Shown: positions 35,475-43,965, counted from the stretch's first letter. The stretch is 64,000 nucleotides of DNA from an uncultured Lachnospiraceae bacterium (GCA_947571775.1 CANOZK010000005.1:62001-126000), one strand, 5' to 3'. Numbers and translations are program-made. Notes: generated by a model not told the origin, from the letters alone.

Positions 35475-36151
35475 TCTTTGACAATAATTAACGAATAATA
35501 TCCCGCTTGATCCGGGATCTCTTCCACAGAATCGTAAATCTTCTCGTCTTCCATCCCGCAGTTTTCGATCATCCGGCACATGTCTCCGCGTGCTTTCAAG
35601 ATCTCTTTGACTTTGCCCATTTTCTTTCCGGCTTTCATCAATACCTTTGTACCGGGCAGCTCCAGAGATTCCTCAATCCCATAGGAAGCCGGAATTACAT
35701 GAAGCGGCTCAGCTTTTTCCACCAGACCCATGTTCAGCCGGGCGGCAACTGCACAGAAAGACGGAATTCCGCTGACGATCTCAAGGGGATATCCCATCGC
35801 CTGGATCCGTTTGTGTACGTAAATGTATGTAGCATATACGGTGGGATCGCCCAAAGTCAAAAACGCCACCTGCTTGCCCTCTTTTAAATATCCGGCGATC
35901 TGATTAGCCGCCTTCTCATGGCTTTCTTCCAATAACTTTTTATCTTTTGTCATGGGCATGGGAACAGCCACAAGTTCTTTTTCGTCTAGATTGGGATACG
36001 CGCCCTTTACGATTTTATAAGCCACGCTCTCCTGCGCCACCTCTCCGGGAACGGCGATAATCGGGCTTTCTTTTACAATGCGCAGCGCCTTGAGTGTTAA
36101 AAGCTCTGGATCTCCCGGCCCTACGCCAATTCCATAAAGTTTACCTTGCAT
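35471..36151 (-). CDS. cobI: (cobalt-)precorrin-2 C20-methyltransferase
   Basis: 226 residues. N-terminal YGIGVGPGDPELLTLKA and the TLGDPTVYATYIYV motif identify CobI/CbiL, which methylates C20, the first ring methylation after cobalt insertion. ATG preceded by AAGGAGA. It is 13 bp downstream of cbiD. Confidence 0.95.
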   Translation of the reverse strand: MQGKLYGIGVGPGDPELLTLKALRIVKESPIIAVPGEVAQESVAYKIVKGAYPNLDEKELVAVPMPMTKDKKLLEESHEKAANQIAGYLKEGKQVAFLTLGDPTVYATYIYVHKRIQAMGYPLEIVSGIPSFCAVAARLNMGLVEKAEPLHVIPASYGIEESLELPGTKVLMKAGKKMGKVKEILKARGDMCRMIENCGMEDEKIYDSVEEIPDQAGYYSLIIVKE

Positions 36152-36164
36152 AAATATTTTCTCC

Positions 36165-37310
36165 TTATATTTTTTTCATCAGTTCTCTGGCATTTCTCGT
36201 CTCTCCCAGATACCCGCGGGTACTGGAAAAAAAGACTGCCCCCAGCTCGATCTGGTCATAGGAATGGTGTTCCAGATAAAACTGGATCTTATCTGCAATC
36301 TGTTCCATCGTTGCTTCCAGCACCTGTTCTTGCTCCAGAATATCCAGCGCCTCGTCCGTGGTCCTGGTCTGCAAAATGGCCAGCGCGCCCTCCCTGGAAA
36401 TCCCTGCCCGCAGGGCATTGGCCGCCATCAGTTCGCATCGGCTGTCCGCACAGTGGGAATGGGTATTCATAATTCCCCCCGCTATCTTGATCAGCTTTCC
36501 AATATGACCCACGAACAGAATGCCGGAAACGCCTTTTTCCACTGCCAGGTCTATGGTTTCCCCGATATAATTGCTGCATTTCATATTTTTTTCAAAGGGA
36601 AGAGACATATGCTCTTTCAAAAAAGTCTCCCCATAATTCCCCGGAGTCACCAAAAGCACTTGGCCGCCTTGAGCGATGCGCACATTCATTTCTACCTCAA
36701 TGCTTCTAATCAGCGCCTGTTCGCTCATTGGCTCCACAATACCGCTAGTCCCCAAAATGGAAATGCCGCCTTCGATGCCAAGACGGGGATTGAACGTCTT
36801 TTGGGCAGTTTTTTCACCCAAAGGCACGGTAACCAATACTTGTATGCCGCCCTCATAGCCATATTGACGGCATACCTCCTGCACGTTTTCGGTGATCATC
36901 CGTCGGGGAACCCGGTTAATGGCCGCAGCTCCCGGAGGCTGATCCAACCCCGGCAGCGTCACCCGGCCCACGCCGAGGCCGCCTTCAATCCGCACACCTG
37001 TCCCCTCGCATTTGGATACTTGGGCGCAGATTAACAGCCCATGGGTGGCATCCGGGTCATCTCCTCCGTCTTTTACCACGCCACAGGACACAAAATCCGC
37101 CTCCCGGCAAATACTTTCCAAGGGAAGATTTAACAAAATCCCCCTGGGAGTCATCAGCTCTACCGCGTCCACCTGCTCTTTGCCCAGCAGCATCTTAGCC
37201 GCCCCCTTAGCGGCGGCGGCGGCACAGGAACCGGTGGTATAGCCCCTGCGCAGTTTTTTGTTCTTTCTTTTTACATATTCCTGTTCTTTATCTTCCGTCT
37301 GCAGGCCCAC
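36165..37310 (-). CDS. cbiD: cobalt-precorrin-5B C1-methyltransferase
   Basis: About 381 residues; GTG start at 37310 with AGGGGGAT upstream, though a second GTG-type start a dozen codons later is possible. N-terminal RRGYTTGSCAAAAAKG is the CbiD signature, followed by VTVPLGEKTAQKTFNP and GTSGIVEPMSEQAL. It methylates C1 in the anaerobic route. First gene of the eleven-gene cob operon, about 55 nt after the predicted start point; no riboswitch fits in that leader. Confidence 0.96.
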   Translation of the reverse strand: MGLQTEDKEQEYVKRKNKKLRRGYTTGSCAAAAAKGAAKMLLGKEQVDAVELMTPRGILLNLPLESICREADFVSCGVVKDGGDDPDATHGLLICAQVSKCEGTGVRIEGGLGVGRVTLPGLDQPPGAAAINRVPRRMITENVQEVCRQYGYEGGIQVLVTVPLGEKTAQKTFNPRLGIEGGISILGTSGIVEPMSEQALIRSIEVEMNVRIAQGGQVLLVTPGNYGETFLKEHMSLPFEKNMKCSNYIGETIDLAVEKGVSGILFVGHIGKLIKIAGGIMNTHSHCADSRCELMAANALRAGISREGALAILQTRTTDEALDILEQEQVLEATMEQIADKIQFYLEHHSYDQIELGAVFFSSTRGYLGETRNARELMKKI

Positions 37311-37370
37311 AAGCTATCCCCCTGTACTATCGTTGTAATATGCGAAAATATTGCCTTTTTCACTGCGTTT

Positions 37371-37399
37371 ATTATATAATTAAGGCTCAAAAAAGTCAA
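37371..37399 (-). promoter_or_regulatory. promoter of the cbiD-cbiC cobalamin operon
   Basis: Minus strand: TTGACT (37394-37399), 17 nt, TATAAT (37371-37376). The -35 overlaps the stop of the upstream gene. Confidence 0.78.
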
Positions 37400-37839
37400 T
37401 GTTTTCCCAAAAAGCCTTTCTTTTTTCGCTGTTTTTTCTCTTTTTTTTCTTCCGCGGCCAAATCAGCCTCTTTCGGAAACACAACTGTGCTGCTCAAAAC
37501 CTGGTTGATGTCCGTCAGCTTCAACTCATTGAGCTGGTAAATCAGGGATTTGCTAATCCAGGTCTGGTAATTCATGTCTTCCTGGGGATGCTGCTCCCGC
37601 CAGGCGTCAAAATCTTTATGATGGTCCTTTTTCACAAATTCGTCCTGTATAGCGAAAGTAGCGGAAACGGCGAGGGCAAGAGCCTGGGAAAGAGTCATGT
37701 CCAGCTCTGCGATATAATGGCTGCCTTCTATGGGCAGAGATTTGCTGCGTATGTGCTCCACTTCCTGATACAGCCTCTGGAAAAAATACGTTCCGTTGTC
37801 AGAATAGACAAAACCGATCATATCACTGTAATTTTGCAT
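37396..37839 (-). CDS. conserved-looking protein of unknown function
   Basis: 147 residues, soluble, not recognised. A mostly helical body (YFFQRLYQEVEHIR, MTLSQALALAVSATFAIQDEF) and a C-terminal tail of alternating Lys and Glu ending in RKKKGFLGKH. Start ATG with AACAGGAGAAAA upstream and a promoter at 37878-37906 argue that it is real. It lies on the cbiD strand, and the cbiD promoter begins inside its last codons, so the two may share transcripts. No metal-binding motif supports a B12 role. Confidence 0.65.
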   Translation of the reverse strand: MQNYSDMIGFVYSDNGTYFFQRLYQEVEHIRSKSLPIEGSHYIAELDMTLSQALALAVSATFAIQDEFVKKDHHKDFDAWREQHPQEDMNYQTWISKSLIYQLNELKLTDINQVLSSTVVFPKEADLAAEEKKEKKQRKKKGFLGKH

Positions 37840-37877
37840 TGGTTTTCTCCTGTTTTTAAAAATGGGCTACTTGGGAT

Positions 37878-37906
37878 AGTATACCACGGAATGTCTGAAA
37901 TTTCCA
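37878..37906 (-). promoter_or_regulatory. promoter of the 147-aa gene
   Basis: Minus strand: TGGAAA (37901-37906), 17 nt, extended TGG-TATACT -10 (37878-37883). Confidence 0.5.
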
Positions 37907-37949
37907 GATACAGTTGGGGGATTCGTCCTGTTTTCGGCGTTTGGACACA

Positions 37950-37978
37950 TTGATTATTTTTTCCAGATATATTATAAT
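37950..37978 (+). promoter_or_regulatory. promoter of the GT2-DUF2304 pair
   Basis: TTGATT (37950-37955), 17 nt, TATAAT (37973-37978), 24 bp before the start codon. Confidence 0.75.
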
Positions 37979-38001
37979 GGTTCCCCAAAGAGGAAACGAT
38001 T

Positions 38002-38733
38002 ATGGACAAGCGACTGAAACAACTGAAACAACCTAGAGTACTGATTATCATACCAGCCTATAACGAGGGAGAACATCTGCTCCAGGTAGTAGAATCCATC
38101 CGGCAATGCTGCCCGCAGTGGGATTATCTGGTGGTCAACGACGGTTCTGTTGATGACACCGAAAACCTGTGTGCGCGCCACGGTATTTGCGCGGTGCATC
38201 TGCCCATTAACTTAGGGATCGGCGGCGCCGTACAGACCGGCTACCGCTATGCCTGGAAAAATCATTATGACATCGCGGTACAGATGGACGGGGACGGTCA
38301 GCACGATGCTAACTTTCTCAAAGAACTGCTGCAACCCCTGGTCAGCCAGGAAGCCGATATTGTCATTGGCTCCCGCTTTATCAGCAAAGAAGGGTTTCAG
38401 TCCTCCTTGCTGCGCAGAGCGGGCATCCGGTTTTTGAGCCTGCTGATCCGGCTGTGTACTGGAATCCGCATTTATGACGTAACCAGCGGGTTTCGGGCGG
38501 TCAACCGGAAATTTATCCGCATTTACGCAGATTATTACCCCACGGATTATCCAGAACCGGAGGCCATCATCTCTGCCGTCATGCATCAGGGCCGGATAAA
38601 AGAAATCCCCGTCATTATGCGGCAGCGGGAATCCGGCACCAGCTCCATCCGCGGGTTTCGGTCTGCCTATTATATGGTCAAAGTATCCCTGTCCATTCTC
38701 ATCTGCCGCATTACATTTGGAATCCGAAGATAA
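38002..38733 (+). CDS. family 2 glycosyltransferase
   Basis: 243 residues. GT-A fold with IIIPAYNEGE near 15-24, VVNDGSVDDT, the metal-binding aspartates in QMDGDGQHD and the acceptor-site region around VTSGFRAVNRKF. No C-terminal membrane segments, so it resembles soluble dolichyl- or undecaprenyl-phosphate mannosyl/glucosyltransferases that charge a lipid carrier at the membrane. The DUF2304 membrane protein directly downstream is its frequent partner. ATG follows AGAGGAAACG. Confidence 0.9.
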   Translation: MDKRLKQLKQPRVLIIIPAYNEGEHLLQVVESIRQCCPQWDYLVVNDGSVDDTENLCARHGICAVHLPINLGIGGAVQTGYRYAWKNHYDIAVQMDGDGQHDANFLKELLQPLVSQEADIVIGSRFISKEGFQSSLLRRAGIRFLSLLIRLCTGIRIYDVTSGFRAVNRKFIRIYADYYPTDYPEPEAIISAVMHQGRIKEIPVIMRQRESGTSSIRGFRSAYYMVKVSLSILICRITFGIRR

Positions 38734-38757
38734 ATTTTGGAAATAAACTTCCAAAAT
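38734..38757 (+). repeat. hairpin between the GT2 and DUF2304 genes
   Basis: Perfect 9-bp arms ATTTTGGAA / TTCCAAAAT with a 6-nt loop, directly after the GT2 stop. No U-run; may tune the ratio of the two products or protect the upstream mRNA end. Confidence 0.5.
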
Positions 38758-38798
38758 CTACCTGGATGATGCAGCAAGTGCGTCAGGAGGAGGAAATT

Positions 38799-39164
38799 AT
38801 GCTGTCTGCAAAACTTATGATAACTTTAGGCATCGGCCTATCCATTTACTTTATCCTTATCCTCGTTTTTTTAAAGCATCGGGCTTTGGATTTGAGATAT
38901 ACCCTGCTGTGGATTTTCAGCGGAATTGTAATGGCCGTGATGGTCTTTTTCCCGTATATATTCCGGGCGTTCATCCGCCTGTTAGGCATCACAAGCACCA
39001 TGAACGGGCTGTTTGTGTTCTTTATTGGAATGCTGATGATTATCTGCATGTCTCTGACCTCCATCGTCTCTAGGCAGGCCGGCAAGCTGCGGACGCTCAC
39101 GCAGGAGCTGGCCTGCCTGGAAAAACGCATTCGGGAGCTGGAGGAGAAAAAGCAGGAAGATTAA
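38799..39164 (+). CDS. DUF2304 membrane protein
   Basis: 121 residues from the ATG at 38799 (AGGAGGAGG upstream; 38766 is less likely). Three membrane segments (near 7-24, 33-52, 69-88) and a charged coiled-coil tail rich in Glu, Lys and Arg, the DUF2304 layout. Such proteins accompany GT2 enzymes and may anchor or flip the lipid-linked sugar. The last 4 bp overlap the convergent gene at 39161. Confidence 0.83.
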   Translation: MLSAKLMITLGIGLSIYFILILVFLKHRALDLRYTLLWIFSGIVMAVMVFFPYIFRAFIRLLGITSTMNGLFVFFIGMLMIICMSLTSIVSRQAGKLRTLTQELACLEKRIRELEEKKQED

Positions 39165-39517
39165 CGCATCTTGTGTTCCACAATCTTCCCCAGATACAAG
39201 CCGATCAGAATCAGAGAATAGACCGCAAGATTTCCCTGACGGCTCAGCGCAACGGATACAGAGCATACATTCAAAACCAGCATAGCCAGCATCATCGTCC
39301 GCGCCTGCTTTTTGCTCCCTGCATCCCATCGGCTCTTTCTGAAAGTTCGGACAAACGGCACCCATAGCATTCCCCAGATCAGCGGCATACCCACCCGGTA
39401 TACCAGCAGAGGCAGGAAATTGTCCTGTCCTGCCAAATTGTAAAGAATACCCGGATCGGCGCAGGCCAGCAAATTGAGAATCCATAAAATGATCTTACTT
39501 TTTCCATTCATTCCCAT
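39161..39517 (-). CDS. small integral membrane protein, unknown
   Basis: 118 residues from the ATG at 39517 (GAGAAGG eight bases upstream). Three or four hydrophobic segments (WILNLLACADPGI, LVYRVGMPLIWGMLWV, MMLAMLVLNVCSVSVAL, VYSLILIGLYLGKIV) separated by basic loops. Not recognised as a named family. It has its own promoter and converges on DUF2304 with overlapping stop regions. Confidence 0.65.
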   Translation of the reverse strand: MGMNGKSKIILWILNLLACADPGILYNLAGQDNFLPLLVYRVGMPLIWGMLWVPFVRTFRKSRWDAGSKKQARTMMLAMLVLNVCSVSVALSRQGNLAVYSLILIGLYLGKIVEHKMR

Positions 39518-39556
39518 ATCAAACACCTTCTCAATCTGTTTTTTTCTTTGAACTTA

Positions 39557-39585
39557 ATTATATGCAAACAGGCGTTTGTGCGCAA
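39557..39585 (-). promoter_or_regulatory. promoter of the 118-aa membrane protein
   Basis: Minus strand: TTGCGC (39580-39585), 17 nt, TATAAT (39557-39562). Confidence 0.6.
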
Positions 39586-39602
39586 GAGGAATTTCAAACA
39601 GC

Positions 39603-39642
39603 AAAAAAAGAACGGAATCAGTTCTTTGCCTGGAACTGATTC
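39603..39642 (-). terminator. terminator overlapping the CobW-like stop codon
   Basis: Minus strand: 10-bp perfect stem GAATCAGTTC / GAACTGATTC, 8-nt loop, then TTCTTTTTTT. The stop codon TGA lies in the descending arm, so the last codons form the hairpin. Confidence 0.8.
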
Positions 39643-40586
39643 AGCTCTTTTTGCAGCCATTGTATATCTAATTTTGTACCAATCAAAATGAGGATTCCAA
39701 TCTTTTCTTCCGAAACCGTTCTTCTGTCTTCCTGGAAAACCTCGTCATACACTATATCCACTTTTCTGACAGAACCATCCGCCATAGGCAGATAGCCTTT
39801 CGCCCGCCAAAGTTTGCAGTGGTTTGTATCTCTTAACAACTCCAACAAAAGGCCGATTTTCTCCGACGAAAATGCTTCTGAAAAGTGAATGGTCCAAGTG
39901 AGCAGTTCTTTCACATTCTTTGCCCCCAGAAGCATTTTCACGGTTTTTCTTGCATCACGAACAACTATTTTATTTCTATTTTCTGCTGCCTCCCATTTGC
40001 GGTCTGGGCATTCCCCTTCGCCAAAAGTATCTCTGGTAATCTTCTCCATGGGTACATCCACAATTCCAACCGCGGGATTGACTTTTCGCAAGTCCTCTTT
40101 GATATTTTGAACCTGCTGTAAATCTATTTTTTCCGCAAAATTCAGATAAATGGTGCGCGCTGTGCGGATCTGGTCATAGAAGAACTCGCCTGCCACTTTC
40201 AGCAAAACCTGGATCTTTTTGGCGTTTACAACCATAATACAGCGATTTAGCTTTACCCTGGCAATCCTTTCGCAAGCTTCTGCCACGCCCCGGATATCGG
40301 CGGCGCCAGTGGGCTCCACAATGATATAGTCTGGATTTTCCTGCTCGACAAGGAGCCGCACCGCTTCCTGAAAACTTCCTTTTACTGTACAGCAGAGACA
40401 TCCGGCCGTCACTTCCTTTACACAAAGCGAATGTTCGGCAAATTCCTCCGCGTCCAGATTGATCTCCCCGATTTCATTTTCAATAACCGCCACCCGATAT
40501 CCTGCATACGCAGTTTGCAGCATCTTTTTAATTAATGTCGTCTTTCCATTTCCCAGCAGGCCGCTGTATAGATCCAATTTCACCAT
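39618..40586 (-). CDS. CobW/COG0523-family GTPase
   Basis: 322 residues. Walker A GLLGNGKTT near 9-17, the metal-binding motif GCLCC near 62-66 (CxCC), and VEPTGAAD as the switch region, all marks of COG0523 metal-insertion GTPases. The usual NKxD guanine-specificity motif is not evident; the matching place reads LNFAEKIDL. It starts within the stop of the URO-D gene (TAATG overlap), so it is co-expressed with it and may deliver zinc or service a corrinoid partner. Confidence 0.85.
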   Translation of the reverse strand: MVKLDLYSGLLGNGKTTLIKKMLQTAYAGYRVAVIENEIGEINLDAEEFAEHSLCVKEVTAGCLCCTVKGSFQEAVRLLVEQENPDYIIVEPTGAADIRGVAEACERIARVKLNRCIMVVNAKKIQVLLKVAGEFFYDQIRTARTIYLNFAEKIDLQQVQNIKEDLRKVNPAVGIVDVPMEKITRDTFGEGECPDRKWEAAENRNKIVVRDARKTVKMLLGAKNVKELLTWTIHFSEAFSSEKIGLLLELLRDTNHCKLWRAKGYLPMADGSVRKVDIVYDEVFQEDRRTVSEEKIGILILIGTKLDIQWLQKELNQFQAKN

Positions 40587-41572
40587 TATTTTTTATAAAA
40601 ATCCCGTCCATATCTGCCAGCTTCTTCAAAGATCGGCATCATCGCCTTCATAACTTCATCTGGGTTGTCTGAGTCAACCAGCATGAAACCAAAGAATATG
40701 TAACTGCCATAAGGCGCATAAGTATCGATCGCCCTGCGGACTTCCGCCTGCATCTCCTCCACTGACGCCGTAGGCTGAGCCGGTTTGCCGTTGGTGTCGT
40801 ATCCGCCGATAACCGTTAACTGGCTGCCGTATTTGTCCAATATTCCGGCAAGGTCGTTGATTGGCTGCGCAGAACTCCAGGCCACGTTGCCCTCTTCAAT
40901 AAAATCCTGGATAACATCTTCGCACTTGCCGCAGCAGTGGATAGCCGGAATCATGCCCATCTGGCGGATGGCGTCGTTGACTTTCTTATGGCTGGGCTTG
41001 ATCAGCCGGCGGTAAATATCTGGAGCCATAAACAGCCCGCGTTCTGTGGCAACATCGTCAAAAGACGTAATCATATCGGGATGGAAATATTGATGGATCC
41101 TCTCGGCCAGACGGATTTTGTAATCCGCAACCGCGTCGAAGAACTCCAGGCAGGCTTCTTCGTCTTCGATCATCGCGCACAATGCGTTTTCAAATCCCAT
41201 GATGTGCGTCATCCGCAAAAAAGACCAGTTCCAGCATTGATACTCTACCAACTGGGTTTCCGGGTTTCCCGCAGAAAGCTGGGCTTTCGCGCTGCCCTCC
41301 CAGTCATAGGCGTCCAAATCCGGGAATACCACCTTTTCTTTCCATTCGGCAATGTCGTCAAACTGGCTCTGATTTGGCAGCGGCGTACCCTGTCCGCCGG
41401 AAGAGCGGGTAACCGCCCAGCCCACGCCGAAACCGTCTTTTCCTCCTGTACGCGGGCCGTTTTCAAAAGTTTCCTCCGCCCCGCCGCACATCAACATCTC
41501 TGCAAAAGAAGGCACCCACTCTGGTTTTTTATGTTCCAACGCCAACAAACAATTTTCTTTACTGGTAATCAT
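40586..41572 (-). CDS. uroporphyrinogen decarboxylase-family protein (MtaA/MtbA-like)
   Basis: About 328 residues from the ATG at 41572 with AGGAGAAGAGG upstream; the earlier ATG at 41674 lies beyond the promoter. The fold is URO-D, but the sequence IHCCGKCEDVI matches the zinc-binding H-x-C-G motif of corrinoid-dependent methyltransferases rather than the arginine-rich N-terminus of heme HemE. Such enzymes move methyl groups to or from corrinoid proteins. No corrinoid protein or substrate methyltransferase is adjacent. Operon with a CobW-type GTPase, divergent from a PucR regulator. Confidence 0.82.
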   Translation of the reverse strand: MITSKENCLLALEHKKPEWVPSFAEMLMCGGAEETFENGPRTGGKDGFGVGWAVTRSSGGQGTPLPNQSQFDDIAEWKEKVVFPDLDAYDWEGSAKAQLSAGNPETQLVEYQCWNWSFLRMTHIMGFENALCAMIEDEEACLEFFDAVADYKIRLAERIHQYFHPDMITSFDDVATERGLFMAPDIYRRLIKPSHKKVNDAIRQMGMIPAIHCCGKCEDVIQDFIEEGNVAWSSAQPINDLAGILDKYGSQLTVIGGYDTNGKPAQPTASVEEMQAEVRRAIDTYAPYGSYIFFGFMLVDSDNPDEVMKAMMPIFEEAGRYGRDFYKK

Positions 41573-41611
41573 CCTCTTCTCCTTATAAAAACAATATTTT
41601 AATATGCCCTC

Positions 41612-41644
41612 ATTATAGACAATGCCCTGTTCTTCTGCTATACT
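41612..41644. promoter_or_regulatory. overlapping divergent promoters for the URO-D operon and the PucR gene
   Basis: Plus strand: TAGACA (41616-41621), 17 nt, TATACT (41639-41644). Minus strand: TATAAT (41612-41617) with a weak -35 near 41635. The two face each other and overlap, so the products may compete or share a regulator. Confidence 0.55.
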
Positions 41645-41699
41645 CGAAAAAGAGAATTTTACGCACAAAAACACTACAAAAAGCAGTATAGGAGTCCAT

Positions 41700-43241
41700 A
41701 TGAATATCTATATGAGCATGTTATACTACCAGCTTCAAAAAAATCATAAAATATCCTACAATCATAAAACATTCTTGGACAAAACGCCGCTGAAGCTTCC
41801 CATGCATTTTACTGGATCTTTACCGTCCCCGGATTACCTGTACGTTACAGACAGCGAAAATCTGGGGCATATGGATAACCATATGGACAGACTGCATATT
41901 CTGTGTCTTGGCGCGCCGTCTTCTACGTCTCAGAACGCCCGTTACGAAAGGATCACAGTTGAGGACGACGATCCCTGCTGCGACGTTTACAGCCTCCATA
42001 ATGAAGTGTCCATGATTTTTCAAATGTATCAGGAATGGGGAAATGCGCTTACCGAGATTGCCTATGGCAGCCAGGATATTCCAAAGATGCTGCGTACCAG
42101 TGAAAAAATTCTGGAAAATCCATGTATTTTAATTGATACAGACTTTTCCTACATGGCGTATAGCACGAACTTTTTCACTGCGGAAAAAAATTTGATTCTG
42201 GACAGTGCAGATTCTTCCAGCACTCCTTTAAACTATGTAAACGAGTTCCGGCTGGATCCCGAATTTAAGAAACTTACGCGAAAAAAGGGCGTCTTTTTGT
42301 ATGAGGAGCATAGAGAATTGGGAAGGCTCCTATGCTATAATCTCACCTATCACAACCGATACTTTGCACGGCTGATCATGCACGAATCTCACCACCCGAT
42401 AAGCGAGGCGGACAAAAAACACCTGTCCATCCTGGCTCGCAGTATCCAGCTTATCTTTGATACCCGGACCGAGTCCTTAACTTTTTCCAGCCGCGCCGGA
42501 AATGTCCATCAGCTTGTGGAAACGCTTGCTATGGAAAACAAACCAATGCGCGAAGCCGATGTTGACCGGATACTCCTTGGTTCTGGATGGCGCCGCGATG
42601 ACCATTATCTAATGATTTACCTGAAATTATTTGCCTCCTCCGGAATTACCGCGAACACGGCCTACTTGTGTTCCAAAATCGAAAAAATGTGGAAAGGCTC
42701 CTGTACGTTCCCGCATGATGAGGGAATCCTCTGGCTCCTAAATCTGAACCTTTACCAGCATTCGCACGATTACCCGTTTTACGACACGTTTGCTTATTTT
42801 CTGCGCGAAAGTTTATGCCAGGCCGGAATCAGCAACAATTATACCGACATCGGACGTACCTCTCTTTTTATTCAGCAGGCAAAAACTGCGCTGGAAATCG
42901 GCGGGCAGAAGAACCCCACGCACTGGTATCATTATTTCAAAGATTATGCGCTTGATTATATGTTTTCCCAATGCACGCTGCAATTTCCCGCGGAAGAACT
43001 CTGCCATCCGGCTATTTTAAAACTTCGCCGACACGACGCCGAAAACCATACGGAATATCACAGGACTTTGAAATCCTATCTGGAACATAAATTTTCGGTT
43101 ACGAATACTGCCGAGGCTTTGTTTATCCATCGGACAACCCTGATCCACAGGCTGAAAAAGATCCAGGGATTATGCTCCCTGGATCTGGACGACCCCCGAA
43201 CGGTCCAGCACTTAATGCTTTCTTTTTCCCTGCTTGCATAG
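41700..43241 (+). CDS. PucR-family transcriptional regulator
   Basis: 513 residues from the ATG at 41700 (TAGGAG upstream; 41622 is upstream of the promoter). The N-terminal 300 residues have no recognised sensor domain except a GAF-like stretch around CILIDTDFSYMAYS. The C-terminus carries the PucR helix-turn-helix with SVTNTAEALFIHRTTLIHRL. It diverges from the URO-D/CobW operon with overlapping promoters and is therefore the likely regulator of that operon. The inducer is unknown. Confidence 0.8.
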   Translation: MNIYMSMLYYQLQKNHKISYNHKTFLDKTPLKLPMHFTGSLPSPDYLYVTDSENLGHMDNHMDRLHILCLGAPSSTSQNARYERITVEDDDPCCDVYSLHNEVSMIFQMYQEWGNALTEIAYGSQDIPKMLRTSEKILENPCILIDTDFSYMAYSTNFFTAEKNLILDSADSSSTPLNYVNEFRLDPEFKKLTRKKGVFLYEEHRELGRLLCYNLTYHNRYFARLIMHESHHPISEADKKHLSILARSIQLIFDTRTESLTFSSRAGNVHQLVETLAMENKPMREADVDRILLGSGWRRDDHYLMIYLKLFASSGITANTAYLCSKIEKMWKGSCTFPHDEGILWLLNLNLYQHSHDYPFYDTFAYFLRESLCQAGISNNYTDIGRTSLFIQQAKTALEIGGQKNPTHWYHYFKDYALDYMFSQCTLQFPAEELCHPAILKLRRHDAENHTEYHRTLKSYLEHKFSVTNTAEALFIHRTTLIHRLKKIQGLCSLDLDDPRTVQHLMLSFSLLA

Positions 43242-43257
43242 AAGCCTGAAACCTGCT

Positions 43258-43965
43258 TTACGTCAAATCCTTTGTCTCCGCCCGACAAACGGAAAGAAAG
43301 GCAAAAGCCAGCGAGACAATCGTCAAAATTACCGGAAGAACAGTGTTGTTCGCCATGGTCAGATCTCCGATATTCGCCTGCGTCAGAAAAATTAGCAGAA
43401 AAGAGGTAATGATCGTCGCCTTGGAAGACTTCATCGCCATACCGACAAACAAGGCGATAAAACCCATTGTCACAATCACCATGGCTTTTACAATCAACTG
43501 AATATAAAAGCCGGGGCCTGTCATGTCAAAGTCAATTGGAAACGCCGATTCCAGAAACCGTGAATTTGCCAAAATGCCCCCGTAAATCACAAGCTTGGTC
43601 AGCACCAGCGCTGTGAAATTGAAAATCCAAACCGCAAGCATCTGAGAAATAAGGATTTTCTGACGCTTAATCGGATAGGAAAACATCAGATTCATCGTCT
43701 TGTTTTTGTAAGCGCTTACGATAAAAGAGGCCAGCATCACCCCGGTAAAAACCAGAAAGGACATACTTGTAAACAGCTCAATAGAGGGCGAGATTGTCTC
43801 GTTGCCGGGAGCCGTATCGGGTACTCCGGTGTCTGGATCGTTGGCAATCCCCAAAAAGGCAAAGGAAAAAAGAAACAGATACAAGATTACAGCTAGGATT
43901 GCGGCATTTCGGATATACTTGCCAATGTTGTTTTTCTTCCATTCTAATTTGATTAATTTCAGCAT
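43258..43965 (-). CDS. ABC-2 type transporter permease
   Basis: 235 residues with about six hydrophobic segments, the size of the single permeases of bacitracin/lantibiotic-type exporters. The N-terminus begins MLKLIKLEWKKNN, typical of these permeases. It overlaps the ATPase gene by 7 bp. With only one small permease gene it probably works as a homodimer. Substrate unknown; an antimicrobial peptide is likely from the adjoining two-component system. Confidence 0.85.
   Translation of the reverse strand: MLKLIKLEWKKNNIGKYIRNAAILAVILYLFLFSFAFLGIANDPDTGVPDTAPGNETISPSIELFTSMSFLVFTGVMLASFIVSAYKNKTMNLMFSYPIKRQKILISQMLAVWIFNFTALVLTKLVIYGGILANSRFLESAFPIDFDMTGPGFYIQLIVKAMVIVTMGFIALFVGMAMKSSKATIITSFLLIFLTQANIGDLTMANNTVLPVILTIVSLAFAFLSVCRAETKDLT

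Noticed and set aside
37311..37370. Cobalamin riboswitch ahead of cbiD
   Set aside because: No B12 box or GCCACTG motif is present and the leader is too short.
40586..41572. Heme-pathway uroporphyrinogen decarboxylase HemE
   Set aside because: The zinc-type motif and the CobW partner fit the methyltransferase branch better; the HemE arginine motif was not seen.
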